A DNA stretch of 64,000 nt, taken from positions 36,120,720-36,184,719 of the forward strand of contig CM046000.1 of assembly GCA_025175895.1 (NCBI GenBank), read 5' to 3'. Below, piece by piece: positions 23,201 through 34,499 of the stretch. Numbering within the stretch: the first letter of the stretch is position 1; each line of letters begins with the position of its first letter. The position numbers and the translations under genes are program-made. The notes under the pieces are model-generated. The model made no database searches. It saw only the letters and a list, made by a program, of their open reading frames with translations, and was not told where the DNA came from. Source of the stretch: Wurfbainia villosa. Its lineage: Eukaryota > Streptophyta > Magnoliopsida > Zingiberales > Zingiberaceae.

Positions 23201-23962
23201 ACGAGTCTTCTTCTATTCCTTAGCCCATGTATGTCATTACATATATGTGAGTCACACCCAGTATCCAATACCCAAGTGTCTGAGGAAATAGAATGACACT
23301 CAATAACGAAGATATATGAAAAAGATGGAGCATCTTATGCCTTATTCTTCTTCACGGACTCAAGATAAATCTTGCAATTTCTTCGCCAATGGTCGTACTT
23401 GCCATAATGATGGCAAGTGCCCTTTTTAGCTGGTTTTGCCTTTTTAGCCTTTTTCTTCTTCCCCTTCTGTTGTTCCTTTGACTCCCTCTTAGAACCTTTC
23501 TTCAGGGAATCAACTAACAACACCGTCCCCTGCTCATGCTTCTCAAAAGGCTCCACAGTCTTTATCATGTTGAGCAGTACCACAGATGAACCTTCTTGCA
23601 TCTCAGAGATGAAGAGGAGCTTGGAGACTTTGAACCTTTCGAATCTCACTTGCTTATCAAACAACTCATAAAGATGAAGGACTACGATATGAGCATCCAT
23701 ATGCTCATGCTGCTTTCGTAGCTTGGGTTCCATCGCGGCTAGCATGATGCAACTTGTCAGTTCAGAATCAGTCACATGTTTCTGATAGACCAACAATTGG
23801 TCCGGAGTTGCATCGTCACTAGGATGGGCAGGAAGAGGCGCTTCGAGGACATATGCAAGCTTTTCACCTTGAGAATAATTCTCAAGTTTCTAAGCAGTCC
23901 AAGAAGTTCGGCCCAGTCAATTTATTCGAATCCAAAATGGAATGCAAATTCAAAGACATCAT
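20210..23962 (-). pseudogene. Gag-Pol polyprotein of copia element C, disabled
   Basis: Reading on the minus strand from an ATG near 23960: gag (KLxGPNFLD-type start near 23925, then 23796-23335); a degenerate zinc knuckle CHHYGKYDHWRRNC whose second Cys is Tyr; protease (LDTGCDSHIC near 23265); pre-integrase finger (HCRLGH near 22850, CESCLKGK); integrase (SDRGGEY near 22480, NGVSERRN near 22380); RT with YVND (20788-21444, the YxDD site reads YVND near 21190); and RNase H (AEYIAASEAAKEAVW near 20550, LADPLTKA near 20290). Breaks: a frame slip near 23880, TAA at 23335-23337, TGA at 22885-22887, TGA at 21448-21450 in place of Trp, and a frame break near 20790-20640. Both the RT site and these breaks argue against activity. 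Confidence 0.9.
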
Positions 23963-24131
23963 GATCAATTTTAGAAATACAAAATGAGCATATATGAGAA
24001 AATGATTTTAAAATGCATCAATATACATTTATAAATCCCATTCAAATTTTGAATTTCAAAACCCAAAAATCACTTCGGGAGATCGTAGGTCCATCTCCGA
24101 ATGAGCTGATATCCATCATAGATTTGAACAA

Positions 24132-24549
24132 CCTTGGAGAGAGTCCAACAAGCCATTCATAACTACGATGGTAGGTATCAACTATACCGATTGCATATCA
24201 CGTATATGCAACTATCACAATGTGCTATCAACTTATTGAATGTTCACACATACATCGGGTTGTTAACACATTAACAAGTATGCATCATATGCATAGCACC
24301 CAACTTCACCTCCCTTTACATCGACCTTGGAGAGAGTCCAACAAGCCGATGCTCCAGGTTAAAGCCAACCCATTAATCAAGAAATAGTTTTAATATGGTT
24401 AGAGCGCATTCAACCAATTAGACCGGCTTGGAGAGAGTCCAACAACCAAAGCTAACGATTGACCTCTGACTCTTACCATATTAGTATTAAACTATTCCAT
24501 GGTTTGAACATGTTCGGGTTCGAGCCGGGCTTGGAGAGAGTCCAACAAC
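24132..24549 (-). repeat. Four dispersed copies of a 20-base word in C leader
   Basis: CTTGGAGAGAGTCCAACAA recurs at about 24133, 24326, 24427 and 24530 on the plus strand (TTGTTGGACTCTCTCCAAG on the transcribed strand). The flanking sequence is not conserved to the same degree. Confidence 0.85.
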
Positions 24550-24786
24550 CCAAACAAGAAACGGAACTCTGGTTCTAACCACATTAATGGAAGGTGTAGG
24601 CTTTAATGTTGAGTAAGGGTTTTTATGTCTCATCCTCTTTGTATGCAAATAACTATTATCTACATGGCATGACATACATGGCATATATCTACATGTCACG
24701 ATACGCATGGCATAATGATATGCATCTAATGCAATTACATGACATACAATTATGTCATGTATATAATTTCCTTATATGTCATAACT

Positions 24787-25048
24787 ATTTATGGAAATAA
24801 AATATGTTTAAGATTTGATTCTCCAAATCAAATCATGATTAAATTAGGAAACAAATTTCCAAATCTAATCACATATTTTATTTATGGAAATGGTTGATTA
24901 AGGAAAGTCAATTTAGGAAACCAATTTCTTAAATCATCAAAACTACTTATGGAAATAAAATATTTTAAGATTTGATTTCCCAAATCAAATCATGATTAAA
25001 TTAGGAAACAAATTTCCAAAATCTAATCAAATATTTTATTTATGGAAA
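24787..25048 (-). repeat. Duplicated AT-rich block in C leader
   Basis: About 100 bases at 24790-24889 recur almost unchanged at 24949-25048, both starting TTATGGAAATAAAATAT. Shorter TTTCCATAAATACTTC copies follow to about 25160. Confidence 0.85.
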
Positions 25049-25230
25049 ATATGAATTTCCATAAATACTTCCAACTTTTCAAAAGTGGAAGATTTCCATA
25101 AATACTTCTAGACTTTCTAAAATTGAAAAATTTCCATAAATACTTCTAACTTTCCAAAAGTAGAAAATTTCCAGAAATATCATTATGACTATCACAAAAC
25201 CATTTTACGATTATGTCGAAACACAACCTG

Positions 25231-25243
25231 GGCTCTGATACCA
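25231..25243 (-). promoter_or_regulatory. Primer-binding site of element C
   Basis: TGGTATCAGAGCC on the minus strand, one base from the 5' LTR end at 25245. Confidence 0.9.
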
Positions 25244-25244
25244 C

Positions 25245-27462
25245 TGTTGGGTTTCCGGCACCGCAGCGAGTGTGTGTTCGAATATGTTTCGTAAACATGT
25301 GCATAACGGAAGAAATAAAATAATAAATCTACATTTATTACAACACACACATCACACGCATGCATAGTACAACATGTGTAGACATAACCGTAAATTTAAA
25401 TTTGCAATAAAAGGAAATTTAACTACGTATACCTTTCGTATCACGAGTAGCGGGAACGACATCAACCGGAACGATCCTCGCTAGAATCGTCTCTATCCGT
25501 ATCCACGCCGAGTATCTTCGCGATGACTTCACTAAGTCACGAGCCTCATCTTCGTACGGGTTACTAGCCTCGTGTTGAAGACGATGTGATCGAGAGAGGA
25601 TCACGATCCGAATCCAAATACGGATCCAAAAATGAGTCGTCAAAACTCGCTTCTCCGGAGAGGTATTCGTCAACCGTTTGATGAATCCTTCGTCCTCCAC
25701 CTCAGAGGTTTACCGGAGATCGAATCCCCGGTAAGTAAGGCACTGTCGGAGCTCCAAATGTCGTCCAAATGACGCTCCGACAAGAAGAAAGCAAGCTGTC
25801 CAGAAAACTGGACAGCTTTGGTGGAGGAGTAAGGGCCGGCCAAAAGAAAGGTGGAAGCTCACCTTATTACCAAACCCAAGGAAGATCACCGGAGCACCAA
25901 CCGGTAGCAGCTTGATGCCGGCGAGGGGGAAGGAAGGCTCCTTCTGGACGCCGGTTGGAAGAGGTGGGGCGGCGGCACTAGGGTTGGCGCCGACTCCTTC
26001 AATGGGGTGGGCGGCAACTCTAGCTAGGGTTTTTGGATTAGGGCTTAACAATCCCTTAAGCCCTCTTTTATAGAGAACTAATTCTCTTAATGGTTATTGG
26101 ATTATAACCATAAGGCCCGTTAACCCGCTCCATTAATATAAGTTAAAATAAACCAAACCATGATGGTTTATTTTAAGTTAAAACGAACCGAACCAACTTT
26201 TGGTTCATTCGTTTAAAATAAACCAAACCCTTTGGTTTATTCTCCTCCATTGGATTAGAACCAAACCATTTTGGTTCATCCATTATGTCTTCATAAGACA
26301 CGACCCATCCACGCTTCCATTGCGACTGAAACGATTTCATGCTCGCTTCTTGTTTGGTCCAACCAAACCTAGTTTCTCTCGGTCTGAGAATCTCATTCTC
26401 AAGCTCGTTTTAAATCCTTCGGATTACGCTCGTTGTGCGTGTGACCAAATAGGTTCTCGGTTTTTGTTGGTCGTCTATAATTAACCATTAATTATAGAAC
26501 GATCATGAGTGGCACCTAGTAGTACATCATGATCCCCAATTAACCGAAAAGATCAACGGTTGATCCAGAACTATTTCTGAAACCCTTCAGCAGCTCGAAT
26601 GAATCGTGCCCCATTCCCTTCACTCAACTTATACCCACTTGGTTCAGGACATGGTATATAGTGTCAGTCCCCACTAGGCTGACTACGTCACACCTAACCC
26701 AAGTATCATTTCCTCGTCCTACGAATTCTAGTTACTGCACATGTATCGAAGAGTACCTTACTCTAAACATGTAATGCTTTGGCCAAAGACTTTAGTAACA
26801 ATCCGACGAGAGGCCATGGGTATACATCTCCTCGCAAGGAGTGGTGAATCCTTCATAGGCTATTCAAACACCTTCGATCACTTCGACTTATACCAAATCA
26901 TCCCGGGTCCACATCTTCACAGAGATGCTTGCTTAAGATGTCAAAGCATAAGTATTTATTATCAAGATGACTTGAATACCGCAAGTCAAAGGAACATCGC
27001 ACTTAAGCTACAGTAAGAACTTCATTGACATATCTATATATGCAGAGAACCATATGAAGTCTTACGGCTGGTCACTCCAATGAACTAGTTACCATAACTA
27101 GAATCCACGATTAACTCCGGACATCACAATGTCTCCAGCCAGTGAGAATCAGCTGCTTGGATACACCAAGGAGTATACCTCGTGCTAGTCTCGACAGAAT
27201 TGATGGTGTCCAAATCCATTAATTCATCGACTAGGGATAATTCCGATACATCACAATTACACATGTTGAGATACTCACTAGTTGTGATCCAATCACAAAT
27301 TCTCTCATGCTGTGAGTCATATTGCGGACATTCAGTAAATGAGTTTAAGATCCAATCAAATACATGAAACCATGTATACTCAAATAGTGAATCTTCATTT
27401 ATCATATAAATGGTTCATACATAAGGCGATTGCCTTAGGACATCTCTCATATATTACTAACA
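25245..27462 (-). repeat. 5' LTR of element C
   Basis: 2218 bases. It contains the TATA box (26065-26072, minus) and the AAGCTGTCCAG hairpin (25793-25818), both also present in the 3' LTR. Confidence 0.92.
25793..25818. repeat. 11-bp perfect hairpin in C 5' LTR
   Basis: Same AAGCTGTCCAG / AAAA / CTGGACAGCTT structure as 18526-18551, unchanged although surrounding bases differ. Confidence 0.8.
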
Positions 27463-28161
27463 AAAGAGGAGTCAGCAGCGGCCGTTCGACGAGGAAGAGG
27501 TGCGGTGGAGGAAAAGAAACTGCTGGGAATGCTCGGGGAGAAGGAAATCTGTGGACGGCGAGAACGGGAGAAAGAAGAAACATCTTGGTGTTAAGAGATG
27601 GAGCGGGTTGGATTTGAGTTAATGGGTCCGGTCCACTAATGGATGGAGCTTAAAACCCTATAAGCCTAAGTCTAGATCCACTTAACCCCTCTATCATTAA
27701 CCCAATGTTTGATTCAATTAAATCCCTAACCATGGTCTAATTAATCCCTTAATATGTTCTCTAATTAATGAATAATATAGATGTTATCTTGTTGAAAAAA
27801 TTTATTCGTGGTATTTTACATCATATTTGCTTTTACCTCGCTTCTTGGAAGTCTTCTTCTTCTTAGCGGCCGCAATCTCCTCACCTTTTAGGAAGGCATC
27901 CTACATTAGGTTATCTACAAAATCTATTGTTAGAAAGTAGACTGACCTAGAAAATTGATTACATCAAAATAGGAACAATGTCCTACCTATGGCGCCTTGG
28001 GCAGTTAAGGGGAAAGGGGACAACCCGTGGCGACTGAGGAGAGAAGGTTTCATCAAATGGTTGGAACAATAGTGGGATTCTCCCAACACTCTATGAACCT
28101 AAGAAAAAAGACATTGGGTCCTCATTTGGCGAAAAGAAGGTAGCTCTGGAAGATCAAACTT
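27463..28161 (-). other. Continuation of the sequence split by C, then unclassified DNA
   Basis: 27463-27800 on the minus strand continues the GC-rich leader-like sequence seen at 17280-17977, with an AT-rich promoter-like part beyond. At about 27835-27900 the minus strand could encode a lysine-rich stretch (AAAKKKKTSKKR). That may be the decayed tail of the gag-like ORF at 28162-28806; the link is uncertain. Confidence 0.35.
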
Positions 28162-28806
28162 CTAGGTATCTGAATAAAGGAGGTGTGTCGGATGTTGAGG
28201 AAAGAAGTATAGTGCTTCCCATCCTTTGTGAGAAGATGGCATGTTCACTAAAAACTGGTAGTCCGAGTGGTTGGAGAGATAGAAAAGACCCTCCTTAGAA
28301 GTTTTTAATTGGAATAAGCAGTGGAATAGTTGGGGAGACAAAGAGAGATCTAAGTGTCGAAACACTATGATAGCTCCCGATAAAATGCGGAAGGAATTGG
28401 GGGTAAATTGGTTTAGGAGCAGTCTATAAAAGTCCAAGATTTCTAGATAGAGAGAGGGCACGGGCAAAAACAAACCATTGATACATTTTTCAGAAAAGAA
28501 GCAAGTTAGGCCGGAGGGAGGATGATGTGGTCGGTAAGCAGTGGTGTTGAAATGATATGGCATGGAAGAGTCTATGAATTGGTTCCTAAGATTAAAGAAA
28601 TAGTACTTGCTATCTAACTGGGTGACGGTGTGCTCATACCAGGGAAGTGAAGGTGGGGTCTTCGGGGCCATAGGTATGGAACGAGTAAGAACACTTACTT
28701 GAAGGTTGAAGAAGGAACGCTTGCAAAAGAAGGGGCTAGGGCATTGGAACACCGTTGGAAAAAACCGCTGGAAAGGAGAAGGGGAAAAGACTGGATTGTT
28801 AGGCAC
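28162..28806 (-). pseudogene. Gag-like protein of the plant 'putative gypsy type transposon' family
   Basis: 214-residue ORF. Residues ~95-200 resemble the conserved domain of proteins annotated as putative gypsy-type transposon (Transposase_28, PF04195). The pattern is FFSEKCINGLFLPVPS, LEILDFYRLLLNQFTPNSFR, a hydrophobic helix with an FRHLDLSLSPQLF-like segment, a short aromatic GLFYLS and MPSSHKGWEALYFF. In that family this is a gag-like region of large non-autonomous gypsy elements; its biochemical role is not established. No polymerase, protease or matching LTR pair is visible nearby, so it looks like an isolated fossil. Recognition is by pattern only. Confidence 0.6.
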
Positions 28807-29399
28807 GTTAAGTTATGCATAAAAGGGGAGGATGAAAATTTATATAGGGTTTTGTGACTTTTTGACTACCTAAGAGAAAAAGAAAAGTGGGGCCCATGGG
28901 CCCATTAAGCCGCTCCGAGCATATGGGGTAAGGCAACGGGAAAAAGTAAATTTGAATCAGCGAGGAAAGGGTGAGTTAGAGGCCTTATACATTTAGAAAG
29001 TCAAGCTTATGACTTCACTTGACTATTTTTAGGGGTTGGCTAATGATACTGTTCTTACCTCTTTTCTGTGAATAAGGTAAGAATACCCTCGCGTAGGACG
29101 CTGTCTGAACCAAGTAGCCGGTTCGGCAGGAGGAGTCTGGGAAGAATGGTTCAGGCACGTCATTCTGGGGCAATTAGCACAGGAGAACGGTTTGAGGGAG
29201 TTGGCACGGGGGGGGGGGGTGATCGTGAAGATTACTCCAATACGGGACGGATGAGAATCATCTTGGCCTAGCGGGCCTAGAGATGGTTTGGTACGGGAAG
29301 AATATGAGTTGGTTCGGGCTACCGAGAAAAGCCTAGGAGCTACATTACACGTGAGCGGTAGGTTTAGGTTAGCTTTATCGAAGGTAAGTGGCTGAAAGG
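28807..29399. other. No recognisable feature
   Basis: Short chance ORFs only. A run of ten G at about 29210-29219 is a possible sequencing or assembly weak point. Confidence 0.5.
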
Positions 29400-29960
29400 G
29401 ATGGGCTAGCATATGTCCCGATATGTTGATAAGAAGTTGTTACACAACAAAAGAGGGACCCCACATAATATTTCGAGGAGCCTTCGCTCCTCGTGTCTAT
29501 AACAGAATAATTCTCCAGATAGGCAAGGGGGTCACGTGTATGATGAAGGAGGTTCGTGGTGCAACAACTGGCCAGAGGGAGGAGGATAAAAGGGAGAAGT
29601 AAAGCAAGAGGAAGAGGATCCACATTATTCAAACAAGCAAGAGACGAAGGCACATCTGAAGGGGAGAGCAACCACATCGCCGGAGAAGGAGACAAGGAGA
29701 GTAGTGAGCTCCATCTTTTCGAGACTTTTTGTGTATTGAAATAATTGTAAGAGGTTTTCTCCTCCACCTCTGGAAGTTCTTTCCATGAAGGAGAAAGTTT
29801 ATAGTGAAAGTGCTTTGGCACCGTAGCTCGTCGAAGGGCTCACCCCCGTGGAGTAGGAACCTTCGTTCCGAACCACATTATATCTTGTGTCTTTTCTTGT
29901 TGCCTGTGTTGCGTGCATTTCTCTTCTTCGTACATCATTACTGTTGCGGCCAGAGAGAAC
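29400..29960 (+). repeat. LTR-like remnant (U3-R-U5 style)
   Basis: A GGATAAAAG box near 29583 is followed by TTGTAAGAGGTTTTCTCC and CCGTGGAGTAGGAACC / CCGAACCACATTATATC near 29850-29885. These words resemble the R/U5 region of plant copia LTRs, for example LTR H on the minus strand at 63210-63245. There is no partner LTR, primer site or target duplication. Confidence 0.45.
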
Positions 29961-30145
29961 CCTCAAGCTTCCCGCATGCTCCCCTGCCTTGAAAGGAAGA
30001 TAGAAAACCCTTCCCCATACCGCATCAAAGCTTATACAAGGTAAAAGAAAATAAGACTCGTATGATTCTCCTCCTTCTTCCTCTATCCAGGATGGTTCTC
30101 CTCCTTCAAGCAATAAGTCTCCATTGAGAAAGATAATCGGCCACC

Positions 30146-30204
30146 GAGAGAGAGAGAGAGAGAGAAGTTGAAAGTCCCCTTGTTCTTCCTTCCTTCCTTC
30201 CTTT
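30146..30204. repeat. (GA)n and (CCTT)n microsatellites
   Basis: GA repeat at 30146-30165 and CCTT repeat at 30186-30204. Confidence 0.9.
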
Positions 30205-30299
30205 TATACTTGCCGCCCCAAGAGCCAGCTGTCACGTAACAAACCACTCGAATCACCGTCCATATGGAGGGCCCTCCCAATCTAAAGAATAATACTGTT

Positions 30300-31760
30300 A
30301 TGATATTAGTGAGTGAAGGTTACTAAGAATCTTCGGTGAGATCTTCCAGGTGTCTTGGTTTGTTATGCTGCATAATAAACTCTCATGAGAAAGTATAATA
30401 GGGAGCATCCCCCCCCCTTTACCCTCGCCTTACCACTGGGTCCTTCTTTCTCCTAGTCATTTCTTCTTATCCCTATCCCAACTCCGCTCTATTTCCCGAG
30501 TTGCCCTGTTACTAATTTGACTTATTTTTCTGACTTGCTTCCCTACACCATTCTATCCATTTAAGATGAGGTGCATATAACTCAACTTGTCTCAACTAGT
30601 TGCTATTTGGCCTTGTTTTGTCCATCGGACACATGCGCTTATAACCCACCTCAGCTTCCCGAGTTGCCACCCCCTCAACCTGGCTTACTTTCCTTAGTCA
30701 CTATCTAGTATCATTCTGACCACCAAACCTCCTTTCCCTTCTCGAGTTGCCACCTCACCGACTCACCCTATTTCCCCGAGTCGAGTTTTGCTAGACTAGA
30801 TTATATACCCTGCATTATGATCCTTCCCTCCGATTTCTTTCTACAAATCACAATTCCTTTTTCTAGCTCCTAAGTCATGTCTAGTTGTCCTCAAGCCTCT
30901 TTCCATTTGAATGAAATTTCAAGCTTACCAATCAAGAAAATAGATTTTACAGCCTCAAAAGAAGGCATGTGCAGGCTATCACCTACCCCTTTGGTTAATG
31001 ACAGATTCAGCATCCCCTAAAGAAGGCAAGTGTAAGATGTTACTTACCCCTTTGGTTCATTTGAAGTTTTTGAATAGCTTCCCACCAATAGTGATCACTA
31101 AAAAAGATATAAACTCATAAATCCTACACACTGAGACACTCCCACTACATCTTACACACCAAGGTTCATTTTGTTGCTCATGCAGGTGGCTCTGCTTCTG
31201 CATGTGTAATGCATGGGCGTAGCACCTCTACCTTAGGCACAACCCTCTTCCTTGTGTACAACCCTCCTTCCACTTGCGCAACACAAGCACACTGTGTCTT
31301 TTCTCCACGTAGCCCTACCTCTGCTTGTGCAGCAAGAGTGTGCAATGCCTCTGCTCCATCGCACCCCCCCCCCACCTAAGTAGCAAAAGTGTACAGTTCC
31401 TTTACTCCTTCTTGCAACCCAACTTGAGCGGCAAGAGAATGCAATGCCTCTACTCCTTCGCACAACCCACCACTTCTCGCCTCCGCCTGAGTAGCAAGAG
31501 TGTGTATCACCTATTGGGTTGTCATGTAGCCTGCTTCTCTAGTCACCTTGTACATAGGTCTCCTCTGGTAGCCAAAGGTCGCGCACAAAGGACATGCGTC
31601 ACCCACACCCTAGCCTCCCCCACACAATTGGCACTCTATTATCACACACAATACCTCCTATTGCGCTACCTCTCACCATCAAGAGCTCCGTTGGTTTGTC
31701 ATCACCTTCTCCCTAGAGAGAAGGGAGAGCTCTCTAAACATTACAAGCCCAACCACCCTG
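30300..31760. other. Non-coding, pyrimidine-rich DNA with two low-copy tandem repeats
   Basis: No protein domain. Two ~62-base related units lie at about 30957-31060 (both containing ACCCCTTTGGTT). Three to four ~60-base units lie at about 31325-31510, each with AGCAAGAGTGTGCAATGCC-like and CTCCTTCGCACAACCC-like parts. These units explain the ORFs in this stretch. Confidence 0.5.
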
Positions 31761-31813
31761 ACTGAGAATTATCTCTAGCACTTTATCAAAGATGAAAAAC
31801 CTAGCGGACAACT

Positions 31814-32266
31814 ATGTGCATAAGTTTTGGACTAACAACCATGAGGAATTGTGAACCAAGTAAAAATTTATATCTACTATGGTATGTTTATCATTTTATT
31901 AACTCTATTCTTCTAATGTGTGTATCCTCACTAAGGACCTTATCGACATCAAGAGGTTATGAGATTCTTTACAAACATATAGTGGGGATTTTAATGTACT
32001 TGATGCTAATAAGATATGAAATAATACATGGTGTAAGTATGATTAGCATGCTCATGTATAATTCTATAAAGATTCATCTCTTAGAAAAATCAAATCTCTA
32101 TGACTTTACAAATAGTAATTATGCATGAGATTTAGATGATCTAAAAAGCAAATTTAGGTATGTATTCATGTTGGGGACATGAGGCATTTTATAGTAATCT
32201 AAGAAATAATTTATTGTTTCATGGTCATCTATTGAAGCTAAATTTGTTGTTTAAATATCTTATTCA
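31814..32266 (+). pseudogene. J: decayed Ty1/copia RT/RNase H remnant
   Basis: A weak but clear copia signature. The reading YKHIVGILMYLMLIRYEIIH near 31970-32030 corresponds to the segment between RT and RNase H. It is followed by AVS-like and YNSIKIHLL segments. A later reading, with stops, has DLDDLKSKFRYVFMLGT and SIEAKFVV, matching the start of copia RNase H. It ends where LTR K begins at 32267. This is probably one of the oldest layers here. Confidence 0.65.
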
Positions 32267-32833
32267 TGTAGGATAGAGAGTTTGAGAGAGGGGATGAATC
32301 TCAGAGCTATAAAAATTTTCTTTTAGATTTTTTAAAACCTTTTCTTTTATCTTTTAAATTCAAGAGTAATATGCAGTAGAAAATATAAAACAAAATAAAA
32401 AGTAAGCAAGTCTTTTTACTTGGTTCACAACCAGAGCTGGATTGCTACTTCAAGCCTCGTGACTGTCCAAGAGTCAAATCATTGGGCAATCAACTAAAGT
32501 CCCCCTGAATCGAGAACCTTCGATCTCGGAGGGTTTTGCTTTTTACAAAGAATAGAGGATAAGGTACAAGCTACCTATCCTCTTAAAATTAAGCACAAGT
32601 GAGAAAAAATACAAGCAATATATAAAAGTATATCGATAACTAAGGTATGAAAATAGAGCTCGGTTGTAGGGGTTACTGAGTTGCAGCGTGACTAAGATCT
32701 TGTAGACAACAAATAAAGTAGCAGCACCTGGATGAGTAGTAGCAATCTTGTATTCAAAGTTGACCCTCTATTTCTTTTATAAGCCATTTTCATTAGCCTT
32801 GACCACCCTCAAGTCGACTCCATATCAGCCTAT
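32267..32833 (-). repeat. K: LTR, U5/R part, minus orientation
   Basis: It begins TGTAGGATAGAGAGTTTGAG and has the GAGGGGATGAATCTC word typical of the U5 end of plant copia LTRs read in reverse. A minus-strand TATAAAAG box lies near 32776-32783. It is interrupted by element D and continues at 57851. No partner LTR or coding region is identified. Confidence 0.5.
32829..32833. repeat. Target-site duplication of D, left copy (CCTAT)
   Basis: CCTAT before the D 5' LTR is identical to 57846-57850 after its 3' LTR. Confidence 0.88.
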
Positions 32834-33741
32834 TGATGTGAGCAAAACTTATAGGGGTTTAGGAGTAGTTTTCACTCACATCTCATTACATTCCATGTTA
32901 GTTTCATGCGTATGTTACTTTATCTTGCATGCATTTACTATTTTCTGGCTCGGAGATATACTCTTTGTACTTTTGCATGCAGGATAGCATTCTGGGGGAA
33001 AAGGGCGCACTTTCGGAGCAAAAGAAGGGCATTTTGCAGCTAGATGCAGAATGGGACACAACCAAGGCATATGGCTACACACGGCTATCTCTAATGGGCG
33101 AGATCACAGCCACCCAGTCAAGACACTGCCTCGGCCGGCAGGGAAAAACACGGCCGGTGTGGCGCCAGATTGATGCGATTAGGTTTTTTTTCGGATATTG
33201 CAGCGATCTGATGTGATGTCTATATAAGGAGAGCTCCGCCCAAACCCTAAAGGGGAGGCATGACGGCTAGGACGGCACACTGAAGCCCTAAAAAGCTTCG
33301 GGAACTCGCAACGGGGAGGAAGAACGCCGTCGGAGATCCAAGTTCTACACTTCAACACCGGAGAGAAGGCCACATCGACTTTGTAACCTCTTGTTCTTGC
33401 ATTTTATTTCTGATATATTCAAACAGAACATGCCTTGTGATTCTCCTCTTCTATATATGAAGTAGTTCCTTCGATTCTAGGATTAGGGAGTAGCTTGTGT
33501 ACGCATGACATGTTGCTTCAAATTGAATTCTATTTTTGAGTTTGAATTTACAATTGGAAATTGTTTATACCAATATCTATGTGTATTTGGTTTTCTACTT
33601 GCTGTGCTTAGGCGATACGAGGGGTGACAACCCTCGTATCTAAGATTTAGGGGATTTATAAAAGAAACCTAGGGGTAAACCTGATCTCCTATAACCGTGG
33701 GTAGAAGGATGCGAAGGAACTGGAAATGGTTCGTCGCAGGG
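32834..33741 (+). repeat. D 5' LTR, left part
   Basis: Matches 56510-57386. The TATA box TATATAAGG is at 33221-33229. The segment at about 33060-33170 just upstream differs strongly from the 3' LTR while the flanks match well. The 5' copy also has ~33 extra bases near 33630-33662. Confidence 0.88.
33221..33229 (+). promoter_or_regulatory. TATA box of D 5' LTR
   Basis: TATATAAGG in GATGTC...AGAGCTCCGC context, identical at 56898-56906. Confidence 0.65.
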
Positions 33742-34283
33742 TTGAAGATCCTCTCGAAAAGGGGCTCAAGGGCTATAAAAGGAGGGCCTCTCCTAGGGTT
33801 TTTCATCAACTCTAAGTGCTCAAAAGCCTCTGCAACTCTGCGATTCTTCGACGACTCTATGACGAAGTGCTGTCAACAACCCTAGCTTAGTTTCTATTCT
33901 TTAGTTGTTGGTATTTTACTTTGTCATCTCTTTAATATTGCAATTCCTTTTATTAATCGAGGTTTTCTATCATTGCACTTTACATTAATAGAAGAGAGAG
34001 TTTGTCTCTCTATCTTTTCTTTTGAAGGTTTTTTTTGTAATCGTCAAACTCCTACCTCCAACGAGGAGGAGTGTTTTTAGTGAATTGCCCTACGTGCGTG
34101 ATCAAGGATCACTAGGGCCTTGGAGTAGTAGCCGAAGGCTACGAACCAAGTAAAAAATCTATTTGTCTCTTTTAGTTTTCATTTATCTTTCCGCTGCGTA
34201 TAATTGTCTTGAAACAAATTCGAACGAAATAAAAGGTTTATCGCTATTCACCCCCTCCTCTAGCGATCCGCTTCGATCCAACA
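33742..34283 (+). repeat. E 5' LTR, truncated
   Basis: 542 bases matching 50577-51122 of the 3' LTR. TATA box TATAAAAGG at 33774-33782. The end GATCCAACA is followed by the primer site. Confidence 0.88.
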
Positions 34284-34285
34284 AT

Positions 34286-34298
34286 TGGTATCAGAGCC
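34286..34298 (+). promoter_or_regulatory. Primer-binding site of E
   Basis: TGGTATCAGAGCC, two bases after the LTR. Confidence 0.9.
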
Positions 34299-34499
34299 GG
34301 GGGTGCTAAGATTTGGTGAAACCACCGATCTAGCTTTTTACAGATTTTTTTCCTTTTTTATTCTGTTTATTTCGAATTTATTTCATTTGGTTAGTTTTTC
34401 TCCTGCACTTCTGATCCAAAATGCGAGTCTTGGTACATTTCGTGTGTTTGTGTCGTTGTTAGGTTTCTCGTCTCCATTTTCTTGTTTCTTTTGTATCAA

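Larger units (their letters stand above)
23963..25230 (-). other. Untranslated leader of element C
   Basis: About 1.27 kb between primer site and gag with no ORF that resembles a protein. It is built largely of internal repeats: four copies of a 20-base word and a duplicated AT-rich 100-base block, listed separately. Confidence 0.75.
17978..27462 (-). mobile_element. C: complete-length Ty1/copia element, minus strand
   Basis: 9485-base element with two 2218-base LTRs, primer site (25231-25243) and polypurine tract (20196-20210) in the right order for minus-strand transcription, and all gag-pol domains between them. It is the same family as element A (plus strand) and as the LTR fragment at 1-117. 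The coding region has several stops and frame breaks, so it cannot move by itself. Over roughly the first 210 bases of the two LTRs I counted about ten mismatches, so the insertion is not recent. Confidence 0.93.

Noticed and set aside
20210..23796. Plus-strand ORFs across the C coding region
   Set aside because: Shadows of the minus-strand gag-pol frames.
17978..27462. Element C considered autonomous because it is complete in length
   Set aside because: Several stops and frame breaks, a damaged zinc knuckle and an altered RT catalytic site.
28162..28806. Considered as an intact host gene
   Set aside because: The pattern fits the gypsy-type transposon gag-like family better, and the surroundings are repeats.
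31178..31765. Cysteine/serine-rich ORFs on both strands
   Set aside because: Explained by ~60-bp tandem repeats; no signal peptide plus cysteine spacing of a known family.
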